In this document: in pieces, positions 50,720-60,891 of the stretch
Position numbering within the stretch: the first letter of the stretch is position 1
How the letters are laid out: each line of letters opens with the position of its first letter
Origin: a bacterium
GTDB lineage: Bacteria; Bacillota; Bacilli; Lactobacillales; Streptococcaceae
DNA: 64,000 bases
Direction of reading: 5' to 3'
NCBI GenBank assembly: GCA_905221295.1
Contig: CAJNCP010000001.1
Span: 248,001-312,000, forward strand
The notes under the pieces: model-generated
Told to the model about the DNA's origin: nothing
The model's input: only the letters and a program-made list of their open reading frames with translations
Databases searched by the model: none
Made by a program: the position numbers and the translations under genes

Positions 50720-51397
50720 ATGATTTCAAAGAGATTAGAATTGGTGGCGTCCTTTGTGCCCCAAGGATCCATTTTACTAGATGTGGGGAGTGACCATGCT
50801 TATCTGCCTATCGAGTTGGTCAAGAGAGGCCAAATTGAAGGTGCCATTGCTGGTGAGGTGGTGGATGGCCCCTACCAGTCTGCGCTCAAGAATGTTGAAG
50901 CTCATGGTTTAAAGGAGAAAATCCAAGTCCGTTTAGCCAATGGCTTGGCAGCCTTTGAAGAGGAAGACCAAGTCTCGGTTATCACCATTGCTGGTATGGG
51001 AGGGCGTTTGATTGCGACAATATTAGAAGAAGGATTGGATAAACTTGCGAGTGTAGAACGTTTAATCCTCCAGCCCAATAATCGTGAAGACGACTTGCGC
51101 ATCTGGTTACAAGACCACGGATTTCAGATTGTAGCAGAAAGCATCCTAGAAGAAGCTGGCAAGTTTTATGAAATTCTAGTGGTGGAAGCGGGACAAATGA
51201 AGCTATCAACCAGTGACCTTCGCTTTGGCCCCTTCTTGTCCAAAGAGGTCAGCCCAGTCTTCGTTCAAAAGTGGCAAAAAGAAGCAGCTAAGTTAGAGTT
51301 TGCTCTTGACCAAATCCCAGAAAAAAATCTGGAGGAACGTCAAGTTCTAGCTCATAAAATTCAAGCCATCAAGGAGGTGCTCCATGTTAGCAAGTGA
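50720..51397 (+). CDS. trmK: tRNA (adenine22-N1)-methyltransferase TrmK
   Basis: 225 residues. AdoMet motif [15 protein letters not shown] (about residues 19-33), then the family motif [16 protein letters not shown] and [14 protein letters not shown]. It methylates A22 of tRNAs. An extended -10 (TGGTATAAT) lies about 35 bp upstream. Overlaps the next gene by 14 bp. Confidence 0.93.
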   Translation: MISKRLELVASFVPQGSILLDVGSDHAYLPIELVKRGQIEGAIAGEVVDGPYQSALKNVEAHGLKEKIQVRLANGLAAFEEEDQVSVITIAGMGGRLIATILEEGLDKLASVERLILQPNNREDDLRIWLQDHGFQIVAESILEEAGKFYEILVVEAGQMKLSTSDLRFGPFLSKEVSPVFVQKWQKEAAKLEFALDQIPEKNLEERQVLAHKIQAIKEVLHVSK

Positions 51398-52181
51398 AGT
51401 GATTAAACGTTATGAAGACTTTTGCCCTCAAGAATTTTCGATGGAGGGAGACAGTCGTGACCTGCAAATCGGTACTTTAGACAAGGATATCCAAAGGATC
51501 ATGATTGCCCTTGATATTCGTGAAGAGACGGTGGCAGAGGCTATTGAAAAGGGTGTGGATTTGATTATCGTCAAGCACGCGCCAATTTTCCGTCCCATCA
51601 AGGACTTGGTAGCCAGCCGTCCGCAAAATCAGATTTACATCGACCTCATCAAGCATGACATTGCCGTTTATGTCAGTCATACTAATATCGACATTGTAGA
51701 GAATGGCCTCAATGACTGGTTCTGTCAGATGCTAGGCATTGAGGAGACGACTTATCTCCAGGAAACAGGCCCAGAACGTGGGATTGGGCGTATTGGTGAC
51801 ATTCAACCACAGACTTTTGGAGCATTTGCTCAGCATGTCAAGCAAGTCTTTGGTCTTGATAGTCTTCGCATGGTGCATTATCAAGAGAGTGATTTGAAGA
51901 AGGAAATTTCAAGAGTTGCCATTTGCGGTGGTAGTGGTCAGTCTTTCTATCCTGATGCTTTGGCAAAGGGGGCAGATGTCTATATTACTGGTGATATCTA
52001 CTACCATACAGCACAGGATATGCTGTCTGATGGCTTGTTGGCGCTGGACCCGGGCCACTATATCGAAATCCTTTTTGTCGAAAAAATCGCTGCACACCTT
52101 ACTCAATGGAAGGCAGAGAAGGGCTGGTCTATTGATATTTTGCCTAGTCAAGCATCAACCAATCCTTTCCACCATATCTAG
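51384..52181 (+). CDS. Nif3-like dinuclear metal centre protein
   Basis: 265 residues of the DUF34/NIF3 family. Metal-ligand segments [11 protein letters not shown] and [16 protein letters not shown], and the C-terminal [12 protein letters not shown] and [11 protein letters not shown], are conserved. Molecular function is not settled in the family. It is almost always next to trmK in Firmicutes, as here, with an overlap. Confidence 0.92.
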   Translation: MLASEVIKRYEDFCPQEFSMEGDSRDLQIGTLDKDIQRIMIALDIREETVAEAIEKGVDLIIVKHAPIFRPIKDLVASRPQNQIYIDLIKHDIAVYVSHTNIDIVENGLNDWFCQMLGIEETTYLQETGPERGIGRIGDIQPQTFGAFAQHVKQVFGLDSLRMVHYQESDLKKEISRVAICGGSGQSFYPDALAKGADVYITGDIYYHTAQDMLSDGLLALDPGHYIEILFVEKIAAHLTQWKAEKGWSIDILPSQASTNPFHHI

Positions 52182-52197
52182 TTAGAAAGTGAAGACA

Positions 52198-53301
52198 ATG
52201 AAAAAAGTTGCCATTATCGGAGCAGGGATTGTGGGGGCGACAGCTGCCTACTACCTCGCGAAAGAAAGCGACCTAGAGGTGACCATTTTTGACCATGGAC
52301 AGGGGCAAGCAACCAAGGCTGCAGCGGGAATTATCAGTCCTTGGTTTTCCAAACGTCGCAATAAAGCCTGGTATAAGATGGCGCGCTTGGGGGCTGACTT
52401 TTATGTGGATTTGTTGGCTGATATAGAAAAGTCTGGTCAGGAAATCGACTTTTACCAACGCTCAGGCGTCTTTCTCCTGAAAAAGGATGAATCCAAGTTA
52501 GAAGAACTCTATGAACTAGCCCTTCAGCGTAGGGAAGAATCTCCCTTGATAGGCCAGTTAGCTATTCTGGATCAAGCATCTTCTAATAACTACTTTCCTG
52601 GTCTGCGAGGATTTGACCGCCTGCTCTATGCTTCTGGTGGAGCGAGAGTAGATGGCCAACTCTTAGTGACTCGTTTGCTAAAAGCTAGTCAAGTCAAGCT
52701 GGTCAAAGAAAAAGTGAGTCTGACACCTTTAGCATCCGGCTATCAGATTGGCGAAGAGGTCTTTGAACAGGTTATTCTAGCGACGGGAGCTTGGTTGGGG
52801 GACATTTTGGAACCTTTAGGATATGAAGTCGATGTTCGTCCCCAAAAGGGACAACTACGAGATTATCAACTTACCCAAGACATGGAATCATACCCTGTTG
52901 TCATGCCAGAAGGGGAGTGGGATTTGATTCCTTTTGCAGGTGAGAAATTGTCCCTAGGTGCTACCCATGAAAATGATATGGGATTTGACTTGACGGTGGA
53001 TGAACCCTTGCTTCAACAAATGGAGGAAGCAGCCTTGCCATACTACCCAGCCTTGGCTGAAGCTACTATAAGAGGTGAGCGAGTAGGAATCCGTGCCTAT
53101 ACCAGTGATTTTTCGCCATTTTTTGGGCAAGTCCCAGGTTTAGCAGGTATCTATGCGGCTAGTGGACTAGGTTCCTCAGGGCTCACAACGGGTCCTATCA
53201 TTGGTTACCACTTAGCTCAACTGGTCCAAGACAAGGAGTTGACCTTGGACTCAGTAAACTACCCAATTGCAAACTATGTCAAACGAGTAAAAAGAGAATA
53301 A
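52198..53301 (+). CDS. FAD-dependent oxidoreductase (DadA / glycine oxidase-like)
   Basis: 367 residues. The FAD-binding motif is IIGAGIVGATAAYYLAKES at the N-terminus, and GIYAASGLGSSGLTTGP at the C-terminus is the second FAD segment of the DAO family. It probably oxidises an amino acid or secondary amine. Substrate not predictable. The start at 52198 was chosen for the AGAAAG site 9 bp upstream. Confidence 0.88.
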   Translation: MKKVAIIGAGIVGATAAYYLAKESDLEVTIFDHGQGQATKAAAGIISPWFSKRRNKAWYKMARLGADFYVDLLADIEKSGQEIDFYQRSGVFLLKKDESKLEELYELALQRREESPLIGQLAILDQASSNNYFPGLRGFDRLLYASGGARVDGQLLVTRLLKASQVKLVKEKVSLTPLASGYQIGEEVFEQVILATGAWLGDILEPLGYEVDVRPQKGQLRDYQLTQDMESYPVVMPEGEWDLIPFAGEKLSLGATHENDMGFDLTVDEPLLQQMEEAALPYYPALAEATIRGERVGIRAYTSDFSPFFGQVPGLAGIYAASGLGSSGLTTGPIIGYHLAQLVQDKELTLDSVNYPIANYVKRVKRE

Positions 53302-53402
53302 GATTTTACTGAAATTTTAGCAGGTAGTTTAGGATGTCAAATGACATTCCCTATCAAAAATGATAAAATAAGAAAAAATAATCCGAGAATCGAGGAAAAA
53401 AG

Positions 53403-54422
53403 ATGCAAGAAAAGATTTTGGTAACTGGTGGTGCCGGATTTATTGGAACCCACACTGTTATTGAGTTGATCCAAGCAGGTCATCAAGTGGTTGTGATGGA
53501 TAATCTTGTCAATAGCAATCGTAAAAGTTTAGAAGTTGTTGAAAGAATCACAGGAGTTGAGATTCCTTTTTATGAGGCAGATATCCGTGATACGGATACT
53601 CTCAGAGATATTTTCAAGCAGGAAGAACCGACTGGTGTGATTCACTTTGCTGGTTTGAAGGCTGTTGGCGAATCAACCCGTATCCCTCTTGCCTACTATG
53701 ATAACAATATCGCTGGAACTGTCAGCCTTCTAAAAGCCATGGAAGAAAATAATTGTAAGAACATCATCTTCAGTTCTTCGGCGACAGTTTACGGAGATCC
53801 TCACACTGTTCCAATCTTGGAAGATTTCCCACTTTCAGTGACCAATCCATACGGTCGTACTAAGCTCATGCTAGAGGAAATTTTGACGGATATCTACAAG
53901 GCAGATTCAGAATGGAATGTGGTTTTACTTCGTTACTTTAATCCAATCGGAGCGCATGAAAGTGGAGACTTGGGAGAAAATCCTAACGGAATTCCAAACA
54001 ATCTCTTGCCTTATGTTTCACAAGTAGCAGTGGGCAAACTAGAACAAGTACAAGTGTTTGGAGATGATTACGATACAGAAGATGGAACCGGGGTTCGTGA
54101 CTATATCCATGTTGTCGATTTAGCTAAAGGTCACGTTGCAGCTTTGAAAAAAATCCAAAAAGGTTCAGGTCTTAATGTTTATAATCTTGGAACAGGTAAA
54201 GGTTATTCCGTTCTTGAAATTATCCAAAATATGGAAAAAGCAGTGGGACGTCCTATTCCTTACCGCATCGTAGAACGCCGCCCAGGTGATATCGCTGCCT
54301 GCTACTCAGACCCAGCAAAAGCCAAAGCAGAGCTCGGATGGGAAGCAGAACTCGACATCACCCAAATGTGTGAAGACGCATGGCGTTGGCAAAGCAAGCA
54401 TCCAAATGGATTTGAAGACTAA
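53403..54422 (+). CDS. galE: UDP-glucose 4-epimerase
   Basis: 339 residues, extended SDR fold. NAD motif GGAGFIGTH, catalytic SSSATVYG and YGRTK (Tyr/Lys), and the sugar-binding IVERRPGDIAACYSDPAKA are present. It interconverts UDP-glucose and UDP-galactose for the Leloir pathway and for glycan synthesis. The next gene is a glycosyltransferase 1 bp away, pointing to a role in surface glycans as well. Confidence 0.96.
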   Translation: MQEKILVTGGAGFIGTHTVIELIQAGHQVVVMDNLVNSNRKSLEVVERITGVEIPFYEADIRDTDTLRDIFKQEEPTGVIHFAGLKAVGESTRIPLAYYDNNIAGTVSLLKAMEENNCKNIIFSSSATVYGDPHTVPILEDFPLSVTNPYGRTKLMLEEILTDIYKADSEWNVVLLRYFNPIGAHESGDLGENPNGIPNNLLPYVSQVAVGKLEQVQVFGDDYDTEDGTGVRDYIHVVDLAKGHVAALKKIQKGSGLNVYNLGTGKGYSVLEIIQNMEKAVGRPIPYRIVERRPGDIAACYSDPAKAKAELGWEAELDITQMCEDAWRWQSKHPNGFED

Positions 54423-54423
54423 G

Positions 54424-55389
54424 ATGATGATTTCAATCATCATCCCTTGTCTAAACGAAGAGGAAGTACTTCCTCTTTTTTATCAGTCTGTGGAAGCTCT
54501 GCTCCCTGACTTGGGAGCAGAAGTCGAATATGTCTTTGTGGACGATGGCTCAATCGATGGGACCCTGCAACTTTTGAAGACCTATCGGGAGCAGAATCCT
54601 GCGGTCCGTTATGTCTCATTCTCACGAAATTTTGGGAAAGAGGCAGCCTTATACGCAGGCTTGCAGCATGCAACTGGAGACTTGGTGGTCGTGATGGATG
54701 CAGACCTTCAGGATCCTCCTAGTATGCTACTTGAGATGAAAGCCTTACTAGACCAAAATGCAGATATAGACTGTGTTGGGACACGGAGAACTAGTCGGGA
54801 GGGGGAACCCTTTTTCCGCAGTTTCTGTGCTGACCTCTTTTACCGCCTCATGCAAAAAATCAGCCCAGTAGCCTTGCCCTCAGGTGTCCGTGATTTTCGC
54901 ATGATGAGAAGGTCTGTGGTAGATGCTATTTTAACACTGACCGAATCCAATCGTTTTTCTAAGGGACTCTTTGCCTGGGTGGGTTTTAAAACGCACTATC
55001 TTGATTATCCAAACGTTGAACGACAGGCTGGCAAGACCAGTTGGAGTTTTAGACAACTCTTTTTCTACTCGATTGAAGGAATTCTTAACTTTTCAGATTT
55101 TCCCTTGAGTATAGCCTTTGTAGCGGGACTCCTATCTTGTTTTCTTTCTTTTGTGATGACTGTTTTTGTAGTGTTTCGGACTCTTATCCTGGGAAATCCC
55201 ACATCTGGTTGGACATCTTTGATGGCTGTCATTCTTTTTCTTGGAGGGATTCAACTTCTGACCATTGGGATTCTCGGTAAGTATATCAGTAAGATTTATC
55301 TAGAGACCAAAAAAAGACCACTCTATCTCGTCAAAGAAAAAAGTGACCTTTCTGTTATTGAAGGAAAAAATAACCAAAAAAGACTATAA
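54424..55389 (+). CDS. Glycosyltransferase family 2 (GtrB/DPM1-like), membrane-bound
   Basis: 321 residues. The GT2 donor site has FVDDGSIDGT and VMDADLQDPP. SFSRNFGKEAALYAG is typical of the GtrB/dolichol-phosphate type. Two membrane helices near the C-terminus (about 235-265 and 270-300). It likely moves a hexose from a UDP-sugar to undecaprenyl phosphate. Start at 54424, directly after galE, with a weak ribosome site, so coupled to it. Confidence 0.9.
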   Translation: MMISIIIPCLNEEEVLPLFYQSVEALLPDLGAEVEYVFVDDGSIDGTLQLLKTYREQNPAVRYVSFSRNFGKEAALYAGLQHATGDLVVVMDADLQDPPSMLLEMKALLDQNADIDCVGTRRTSREGEPFFRSFCADLFYRLMQKISPVALPSGVRDFRMMRRSVVDAILTLTESNRFSKGLFAWVGFKTHYLDYPNVERQAGKTSWSFRQLFFYSIEGILNFSDFPLSIAFVAGLLSCFLSFVMTVFVVFRTLILGNPTSGWTSLMAVILFLGGIQLLTIGILGKYISKIYLETKKRPLYLVKEKSDLSVIEGKNNQKRL

Positions 55390-55464
55390 TTTTACCTAGA
55401 AATATGCTAAACTAGTAGGTGTGGGAAAAATGAGAAAAAATCAATTATATTTATTCCCTGCTTC

Positions 55465-55668
55465 CTACGATGGATCTTTTAGAAGTGCTCTTGTAGGACA
55501 ATTTTTGATGGCCTCCAGAACATCGCTGGTCTCAGCGATTTCTCTTTGCAATTCAACTGGATCATCGTAAAATCGAACGATTCCATTATCATGGTAATCA
55601 AAGAGTTCAGAATAGGTTTGGCAAAGCCCGCAGGCGATGCACCGTTCGGGTATAAGTGTGACTTTCAT
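55465..55668 (-). CDS. fer: Ferredoxin, single 4Fe-4S
   Basis: 67 residues. CIACGLC (residues about 10-16) plus NCPTRA near the end give four cysteines for one 4Fe-4S cluster. Start at 55668 since the upstream extension to 55734 is T/F-rich and crosses into the divergent gene. It may pass electrons with the reductase at 63222-64000. Divergent from the LysM protein gene with a 45-bp gap. Confidence 0.92.
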   Translation of the reverse strand: MKVTLIPERCIACGLCQTYSELFDYHDNGIVRFYDDPVELQREIAETSDVLEAIKNCPTRALLKDPS

Positions 55669-55713
55669 ATTTATATTGTAATAAGAAAATGTAAAAAAAA
55701 CAAGGAGTAAGGT

Positions 55714-56220
55714 ATGGAAAAAGAACCGTGGCAAGAAGATATTTACGAAAACAATGAGGAAGAAACAAGATCAGAGCGTCGTCACCGTAAACAAAAAGGG
55801 AAAGGCGTTGTTGCGAATCGTGTCTTGACGGTTCTAGCTAGCCTCTTCTTTGTAATCGTTGTAGCAATGGTAGTTGTATTGATTTACCTATCAACCGGAG
55901 GAAGCAATCGTACTTCATCTTTGAAGGACTTCTATGATGCATCGTCTCCTTCTACAAGTTCAAGTTCTAAAGTAGAAGCATCATCATCTTCAAGTAGCAA
56001 GGTAGAGGAAACAGCTTCTTCTGAATCAACACCTTCAGAGAGCAGTTCGGAAGAACATACAGAAGGTGAAGGAACACTTACAGTACATCCTGGAGAGGGA
56101 GAAGCAGCTCTTGCTCAACGTGCAGGGATTTCCATTGCCCAGCTAGAGGCTCTAAATCCTTCTCACATGTCATCTGGATCTTGGTTTGCCAACCCAGGTG
56201 ATGTGATTAAGACAAGATAG
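55714..56220 (+). CDS. Membrane-anchored LysM protein (SAG1386/EF1546 family)
   Basis: 168 residues. Acidic then basic cytoplasmic N-terminus, one membrane helix (about 37-59), a long Ser/Glu-rich linker (about 65-115) and a C-terminal LysM-like domain starting LTVHPGEGEAALAQRAGI. It should sit in the membrane with the LysM domain in the wall. Role unknown. It is followed 9 bp later by cmk. Confidence 0.85.
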   Translation: MEKEPWQEDIYENNEEETRSERRHRKQKGKGVVANRVLTVLASLFFVIVVAMVVVLIYLSTGGSNRTSSLKDFYDASSPSTSSSSKVEASSSSSSKVEETASSESTPSESSSEEHTEGEGTLTVHPGEGEAALAQRAGISIAQLEALNPSHMSSGSWFANPGDVIKTR

Positions 56221-56229
56221 GAGTCGGTC

Positions 56230-56904
56230 ATGAAGACAATTCAAATTGCTATCGATGGTCCAGCTTCGAGTGGTAAGAGTACGGTCGCAAAGATTGTCGC
56301 TAAGGATTTTGGTTATACTTATCTCGATACAGGTGCTATGTACCGTGCTGCGACTTATATAGCGCTCAAACACCAGTTGAATGCAGGAAATGTAGACCAA
56401 CTTCTTGAGCTTCTTAACCAACACCCCATTAGTTTTGGTCGTTCAGAAACAGGTGAGCAACTTGTTTTTGTAGGAGATGTTGATATTACGCATCCGATTC
56501 GTGAAAATGAAGTGACCAACAAGGTTTCAAGCATCGCTGCTATTCCTGAAGTGCGTGAAAAACTGGTTTCTCTCCAGCAAGAGATTGCTCAGCAAGGTGG
56601 TATCGTTATGGATGGGCGTGATATCGGGACAGTTGTTTTACCACAAGCTGAACTCAAGATTTTCTTAGTGGCTTCTGTTGAAGAAAGAGCAGAGCGTCGT
56701 TACAAGGAAAATATTGCCAAAGGCATTGAGACAGATTTGGAAACGTTGAAAGAAGAGATTGCTGCGCGTGACTACAAGGACAGTCATCGTGAAACCTCAC
56801 CTCTCAAACAGGCTGAGGATGCAGTTTACCTTGACACAACTGGACTAAGTATCCAAGAAGTGATTGAAAAAATCGAATCAGAAGCAAAAAAATATATATC
56901 CTAG
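56230..56904 (+). CDS. cmk: Cytidylate kinase
   Basis: 224 residues. P-loop [40 protein letters not shown] and the [13 protein letters not shown] lid segment are diagnostic. It phosphorylates CMP and dCMP. GGAG ribosome site. Confidence 0.97.
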   Translation: MKTIQIAIDGPASSGKSTVAKIVAKDFGYTYLDTGAMYRAATYIALKHQLNAGNVDQLLELLNQHPISFGRSETGEQLVFVGDVDITHPIRENEVTNKVSSIAAIPEVREKLVSLQQEIAQQGGIVMDGRDIGTVVLPQAELKIFLVASVEERAERRYKENIAKGIETDLETLKEEIAARDYKDSHRETSPLKQAEDAVYLDTTGLSIQEVIEKIESEAKKYIS

Positions 56905-56910
56905 GGACGA

Positions 56911-56950
56911 GAGGAGCAGGCTAAATGAAGCCTGCTCCTTTTCTCTCTTT
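56911..56950 (+). terminator. Terminator after cmk
   Basis: GGAGCAGGCT / AGCCTGCTCC with AAATGA loop, then TTTTCTCTCTTTT. Confidence 0.9.
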
Positions 56951-57022
56951 TGCGCGCGTTTCAAAACAGCCTTTTTGGGAGAATTTTGATAAAATAGTAG
57001 TATCAATAAAAAGGACGGAAGC

Positions 57023-57529
57023 ATGACAAAGAAAATCGTAGCCATTTGGGCTCAAGATGAAAAGGGTGTGATCGGGAAAGAGGATCGTTTACCTTGGCAT
57101 TTGCCAGCAGAGTTAAAACATTTTAAAGAAACAACCTTGAATCATGCCATTTTAATGGGTCGTGTCACCTTTGATGGGATAGGTCGTCGGTTGCTTCCAG
57201 GACGTGAAACCTTGATTTTGACGCGCAATCCCGAAGAGTCAATTGAAGGAGCACTGGTTTTCCAAAATGTTGAGGATGTTTTAGACTGGTATCATCATCA
57301 GGCTAAGAATCTCTATATCCTTGGTGGCAAGCAGATTTTTCAGCTGTTTGAACCTTATCTCGATGAGATTATTGTGACACAAATTCATGCTCAAGTTGAA
57401 GGGGATACCTATTTTCCAGAAGATTTTGACTTGACTACTTTTGAGACTGTTGCAAGCAAATCTTATTCCAAAGATGAGAAAAATGTCTATGATTTTACCA
57501 TCGAATATAGAAAGAGAAAGGAAGTCTAA
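57023..57529 (+). CDS. folA: Dihydrofolate reductase
   Basis: 168 residues, the pneumococcal length. Active-site segments [20 protein letters not shown] and [11 protein letters not shown], and the NADPH-binding [10 protein letters not shown]. Counting from Met1, residue 100 is Leu in NLYILGG. In S. pneumoniae the wild type has Ile100 and I100L causes trimethoprim resistance. Other residues often changed in resistant strains (Glu20, Pro70, Gln81) look unchanged here. Residue 92 is His. It overlaps the next small gene. Confidence 0.96.
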   Translation: MTKKIVAIWAQDEKGVIGKEDRLPWHLPAELKHFKETTLNHAILMGRVTFDGIGRRLLPGRETLILTRNPEESIEGALVFQNVEDVLDWYHHQAKNLYILGGKQIFQLFEPYLDEIIVTQIHAQVEGDTYFPEDFDLTTFETVASKSYSKDEKNVYDFTIEYRKRKEV

Positions 57530-57699
57530 TGGAGCGCAGTATTTTTGGATTTTTTACAGCTCTTCTGTGTGCTGTCTGTCTTGTAGCTGGGACACACGCT
57601 TTTCGTAAAAAGCGCTTTGGACTTGCTACTCTGCTTTGGCTAAATGCTTTCACAAACTTGGTGAATAGCATTCATGCTTTTTATATGACCTTATTTTAG
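57529..57699 (+). CDS. Small hydrophobic protein (56 residues)
   Basis: Starts at the TAATG overlap with folA and encodes [20 protein letters not shown], a membrane helix, then FRKKRF, then a second helix up to AFYMTLF. Two-helix topology. Conserved position between folA and clpX in pneumococcus as I recall (SP_1570). Function unknown. Confidence 0.75.
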   Translation: MERSIFGFFTALLCAVCLVAGTHAFRKKRFGLATLLWLNAFTNLVNSIHAFYMTLF

Positions 57700-57730
57700 A
57701 TAGAATGAATAGTTAGAACGGAAGGGAATC

Positions 57731-58963
57731 ATGTCTACAAATAGGAAAAATGATATGATGGTTTATTGCTCATTTTGTGGCAAAAGCCAAGAAGAAGTTA
57801 AAAAAATAATTGCTGGGAACAATGCCTTTATCTGCAATGAATGTGTGGAGTTGGCTCAGGAGATTATTCGTGAGGAGTTGGCTGAGGAAGTTTTGGCGGA
57901 CTTGTCTGAGGTACCAAAACCAATCGAACTCCTAAACATTTTGAACCACTATGTGATCGGTCAAGATCGTGCCAAACGTGCTTTGGCAGTGGCTGTATAT
58001 AACCACTACAAACGCATCAATTTCCATGACACTCGTGAAGAGACTGAAGATGTGGATTTGCAAAAGTCAAACATTCTAATGATTGGCCCAACTGGGTCAG
58101 GAAAAACTTTCCTTGCTCAAACACTTGCTAGAAGTTTGAATGTACCTTTTGCTATTGCTGATGCAACAGCTCTTACTGAGGCTGGTTATGTAGGTGAGGA
58201 CGTGGAAAATATTCTCCTCAAACTCTTGCAGGCAGCTGACTTTAATATCGAACGTGCAGAACGTGGAATAATCTATGTAGATGAGATTGACAAGATTGCT
58301 AAGAAGAGCGAGAACGTTTCTATCACACGTGATGTATCTGGTGAAGGTGTGCAACAAGCCCTCCTCAAGATTATCGAGGGAACTGTAGCTAGCGTGCCAC
58401 CTCAAGGCGGACGCAAACATCCTCAACAAGAAATGATTCAAGTGGATACTAAGAATATCCTCTTTATCGTAGGTGGTGCCTTTGATGGCATCGAAGAAAT
58501 CGTCAAACAACGTCTGGGAGAAAAAGTCATCGGTTTTGGCCAAAATAACAAGGCGATTGACGAAAACAGCTCCTACATGCAAGAAATCATCGCTGAAGAT
58601 ATTCAAAAATTTGGGATTATCCCTGAGTTGATTGGACGCTTGCCTGTCTTCGCTGCTCTTGAGCAATTGACGGTCGATGACTTGGTTCGCATCTTGAAAG
58701 AGCCAAGAAATGCCTTGGTGAAACAATACCAAACCTTGCTTTCTTATGATGATGTTGAGTTGGAATTTGACGACGAAGCTCTTCAGGAAATCGCCAATAA
58801 GGCTATTGAACGCAAAACTGGTGCGCGTGGTCTTCGCTCAATCATCGAAGAAACCATGCTAGATGTTATGTTTGAAGTACCGAGTCAGGAAAATGTGAAA
58901 TTGGTCCGCATCACGAAAGAAGCTGTTGATGGAACGGAAAAACCCATTCTAGAAACAGCCTAG
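57731..58963 (+). CDS. clpX: ATP-dependent protease ATPase subunit ClpX
   Basis: 410 residues. N-terminal zinc finger (CSFCGK and CNEC, about residues 13-39), Walker A GPTGSGKT, pore loop GYVGEDVE, Walker [12 protein letters not shown] loop, sensor region LIGRLPV. It unfolds substrates for ClpP. Essential in streptococci. Followed by engB, as in many Firmicutes. Confidence 0.98.
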   Translation: MSTNRKNDMMVYCSFCGKSQEEVKKIIAGNNAFICNECVELAQEIIREELAEEVLADLSEVPKPIELLNILNHYVIGQDRAKRALAVAVYNHYKRINFHDTREETEDVDLQKSNILMIGPTGSGKTFLAQTLARSLNVPFAIADATALTEAGYVGEDVENILLKLLQAADFNIERAERGIIYVDEIDKIAKKSENVSITRDVSGEGVQQALLKIIEGTVASVPPQGGRKHPQQEMIQVDTKNILFIVGGAFDGIEEIVKQRLGEKVIGFGQNNKAIDENSSYMQEIIAEDIQKFGIIPELIGRLPVFAALEQLTVDDLVRILKEPRNALVKQYQTLLSYDDVELEFDDEALQEIANKAIERKTGARGLRSIIEETMLDVMFEVPSQENVKLVRITKEAVDGTEKPILETA

Positions 58964-58971
58964 AGGTGACT

Positions 58972-59559
58972 ATGGAAATCAATACACACAATGCTGAAAT
59001 CCTGCTCAGTGCGGCAAACAAGTCCCACTATCCGCAGGATGAACTGCCAGAGATTGCCCTTGCAGGGCGTTCAAATGTCGGCAAGTCTAGCTTTATCAAC
59101 ACCATGTTGAACCGCAAAAATCTTGCTCGTACATCAGGAAAACCTGGGAAGACCCAGTTACTCAACTTCTTCAACATTGATGACAAGATGCGTTTTGTGG
59201 ATGTACCAGGTTATGGCTATGCCCGCGTTTCTAAAAAGGAACGTGAAAAATGGGGGCGCATGATTGAGGAGTACCTAACGACTCGGGAAAATCTCCGTGC
59301 GGTTGTCAGTTTGGTGGATCTCCGCCACGACCCGTCAGCAGATGATGTGCAGATGTACGAATTTCTCAAGTATTATGAGATTCCGGTTATCATCGTTGCG
59401 ACCAAGGCGGACAAGATTCCTCGCGGTAAGTGGAACAAGCACGAATCAGCAATCAAAAAGAAATTAAACTTTGACCCAAGTGACGACTTCATCCTCTTTT
59501 CATCTGTCAGCAAGGCAGGGATGGATCAGGCTTGGGATGCAATATTAGAAAAATTGTGA
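58972..59559 (+). CDS. engB: Ribosome biogenesis GTPase EngB (YsxC)
   Basis: 195 residues. G1 [10 protein letters not shown]3 DVPGYGYA, G4 TKADK. It helps assemble the 50S subunit. Start set at 58972 with AGAGGTGA upstream. A GTG at 58966 in frame lies inside that site. Confidence 0.96.
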   Translation: MEINTHNAEILLSAANKSHYPQDELPEIALAGRSNVGKSSFINTMLNRKNLARTSGKPGKTQLLNFFNIDDKMRFVDVPGYGYARVSKKEREKWGRMIEEYLTTRENLRAVVSLVDLRHDPSADDVQMYEFLKYYEIPVIIVATKADKIPRGKWNKHESAIKKKLNFDPSDDFILFSSVSKAGMDQAWDAILEKL

Positions 59560-59568
59560 GGGAAAGAA

Positions 59569-59949
59569 ATGGCAAAAACAATTCATACAGACAAAGCTCC
59601 AAAAGCAATCGGACCATATGTTCAAGGGAAAATCGTTGGCAATCTTTTGTTTGCTAGCGGTCAAGTTCCCCTATCTCCTGAAACTGGAGAAATTGTAGGA
59701 GAAACGATCCAAGAACAGACAGAACAAGTCTTGAAAAATATCGGTGCTATTTTGGCTGAAGCAGGAACAGACTTTGACCATGTTGTCAAAACAACTTGCT
59801 TCTTGAGCGATATGAATGACTTTGTTCCTTTTAACGAGGTTTACCAGACTGCCTTTAAAGAGGAGTTCCCAGCTCGTTCAGCTGTAGAGGTTGCACGTCT
59901 TCCTCGTGATGTAAAAGTCGAAATTGAAGTGATCGCAGAGATTGGATAA
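59569..59949 (+). CDS. ridA: RidA family enamine/imine deaminase
   Basis: 126 residues. APKAIGPYVQG at the start and the signature PARSAVEVARLPRDVKVEIE with the conserved Arg. It hydrolyses reactive 2-aminoacrylate made by PLP enzymes. It is 9 bp after engB. Confidence 0.95.
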   Translation: MAKTIHTDKAPKAIGPYVQGKIVGNLLFASGQVPLSPETGEIVGETIQEQTEQVLKNIGAILAEAGTDFDHVVKTTCFLSDMNDFVPFNEVYQTAFKEEFPARSAVEVARLPRDVKVEIEVIAEIG

Positions 59950-59957
59950 GCTAGTTG

Positions 59958-59984
59958 AAGTTTGGCTCTGCCAAACTTTTTTTG
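59958..59984 (+). terminator. Terminator after ridA
   Basis: AAGTTTGGC / GCCAAACTT with TCT loop and seven T residues. Confidence 0.92.
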
Positions 59985-60000
59985 ATATAAGGAGAGATAG

Positions 60001-60891
60001 ATGACAAAGAAACAACTTCACCTGGTGATTGTGACAGGGATGAGTGGCGCAGGGAAAACGGTAGCCATTCAGTCCTTCGAGGATTTGGGATATTTCACTA
60101 TTGACAATATGCCACCAGCCCTCTTGCCAAAGTTTTTGCAGTTGGTAGAGACCAAGGATGATGACCACAAACTGGCCTTGGTAGTCGATATGCGGAGCCG
60201 TTCCTTCTTTTCAGAGATTCAGGCTGTTTTGGATGAATTGGAAAACCAAGATGATTTGGACTTCAAAATCCTCTTTTTAGACGCAGCAGATAAGGAATTG
60301 GTGGCACGCTATAAGGAAACTAGACGAAGTCACCCTCTAGCTGCTGATGGTCGGATTTTAGATGGCATCAAGCTGGAACGTGAACTCTTAGCACCTTTGA
60401 AAAACATGAGCCAAAATGTGGTGGATACGACAGAACTTACTCCGCGTGAACTTCGTAAAACCATTGCTGAGCAATTTTCAGACCAAGAACAGGCCCAGTC
60501 TTTCCGTATCGAAGTCATGTCTTTTGGATTCAAGTATGGTATTCCTATCGATGCAGACTTGGTCTTTGATGTCCGTTTCTTGCCAAACCCATACTACCTC
60601 CCTGAACTCCGCAATCAGACAGGTGAGGATCAAGCAGTTTATGACTATGTGATGAATCATGAAGAGTCTGAAAGTTTCTATCAGCACTTACTCGCCTTGA
60701 TTGAGCCCATTTTGCCAAGTTACAAAAAAGAAGGTAAGTCTGTTTTAACTATCGCAGTAGGTTGTACAGGTGGACAGCACCGTAGTGTTGCCTTTGCCAA
60801 ACGAATAGCTGAGGACCTTGCTAAAAACTGGCCTGTCAATGAAAGCCATCGTGACAAAGACAGAAGAAAGGAAACGGTAAATCGTTCATGA
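60001..60891 (+). CDS. rapZ: RNase adapter/nucleotide-binding protein RapZ (YvcJ)
   Basis: 296 residues. Walker A GMSGAGKT, then the C-terminal [13 protein letters not shown] conserved block. In E. coli RapZ controls glmS by sRNA decay. In Gram-positives (YvcJ) it is a GTPase/ATPase linked to competence. Forms the conserved rapZ-yvcK-whiA operon with ATGA overlap. Confidence 0.96.
   Translation: MTKKQLHLVIVTGMSGAGKTVAIQSFEDLGYFTIDNMPPALLPKFLQLVETKDDDHKLALVVDMRSRSFFSEIQAVLDELENQDDLDFKILFLDAADKELVARYKETRRSHPLAADGRILDGIKLERELLAPLKNMSQNVVDTTELTPRELRKTIAEQFSDQEQAQSFRIEVMSFGFKYGIPIDADLVFDVRFLPNPYYLPELRNQTGEDQAVYDYVMNHEESESFYQHLLALIEPILPSYKKEGKSVLTIAVGCTGGQHRSVAFAKRIAEDLAKNWPVNESHRDKDRRKETVNRS

Noticed and set aside
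55430..55483. 17-residue peptide frame between the glycosyltransferase and ferredoxin
   Set aside because: No ribosome site, runs into the 3' end of the convergent ferredoxin gene, and does not resemble known streptococcal peptide pheromones.
58097..58732. 211-residue minus-strand frame over clpX
   Set aside because: Shadow of clpX. Start codon without ribosome site and no recognisable motif.
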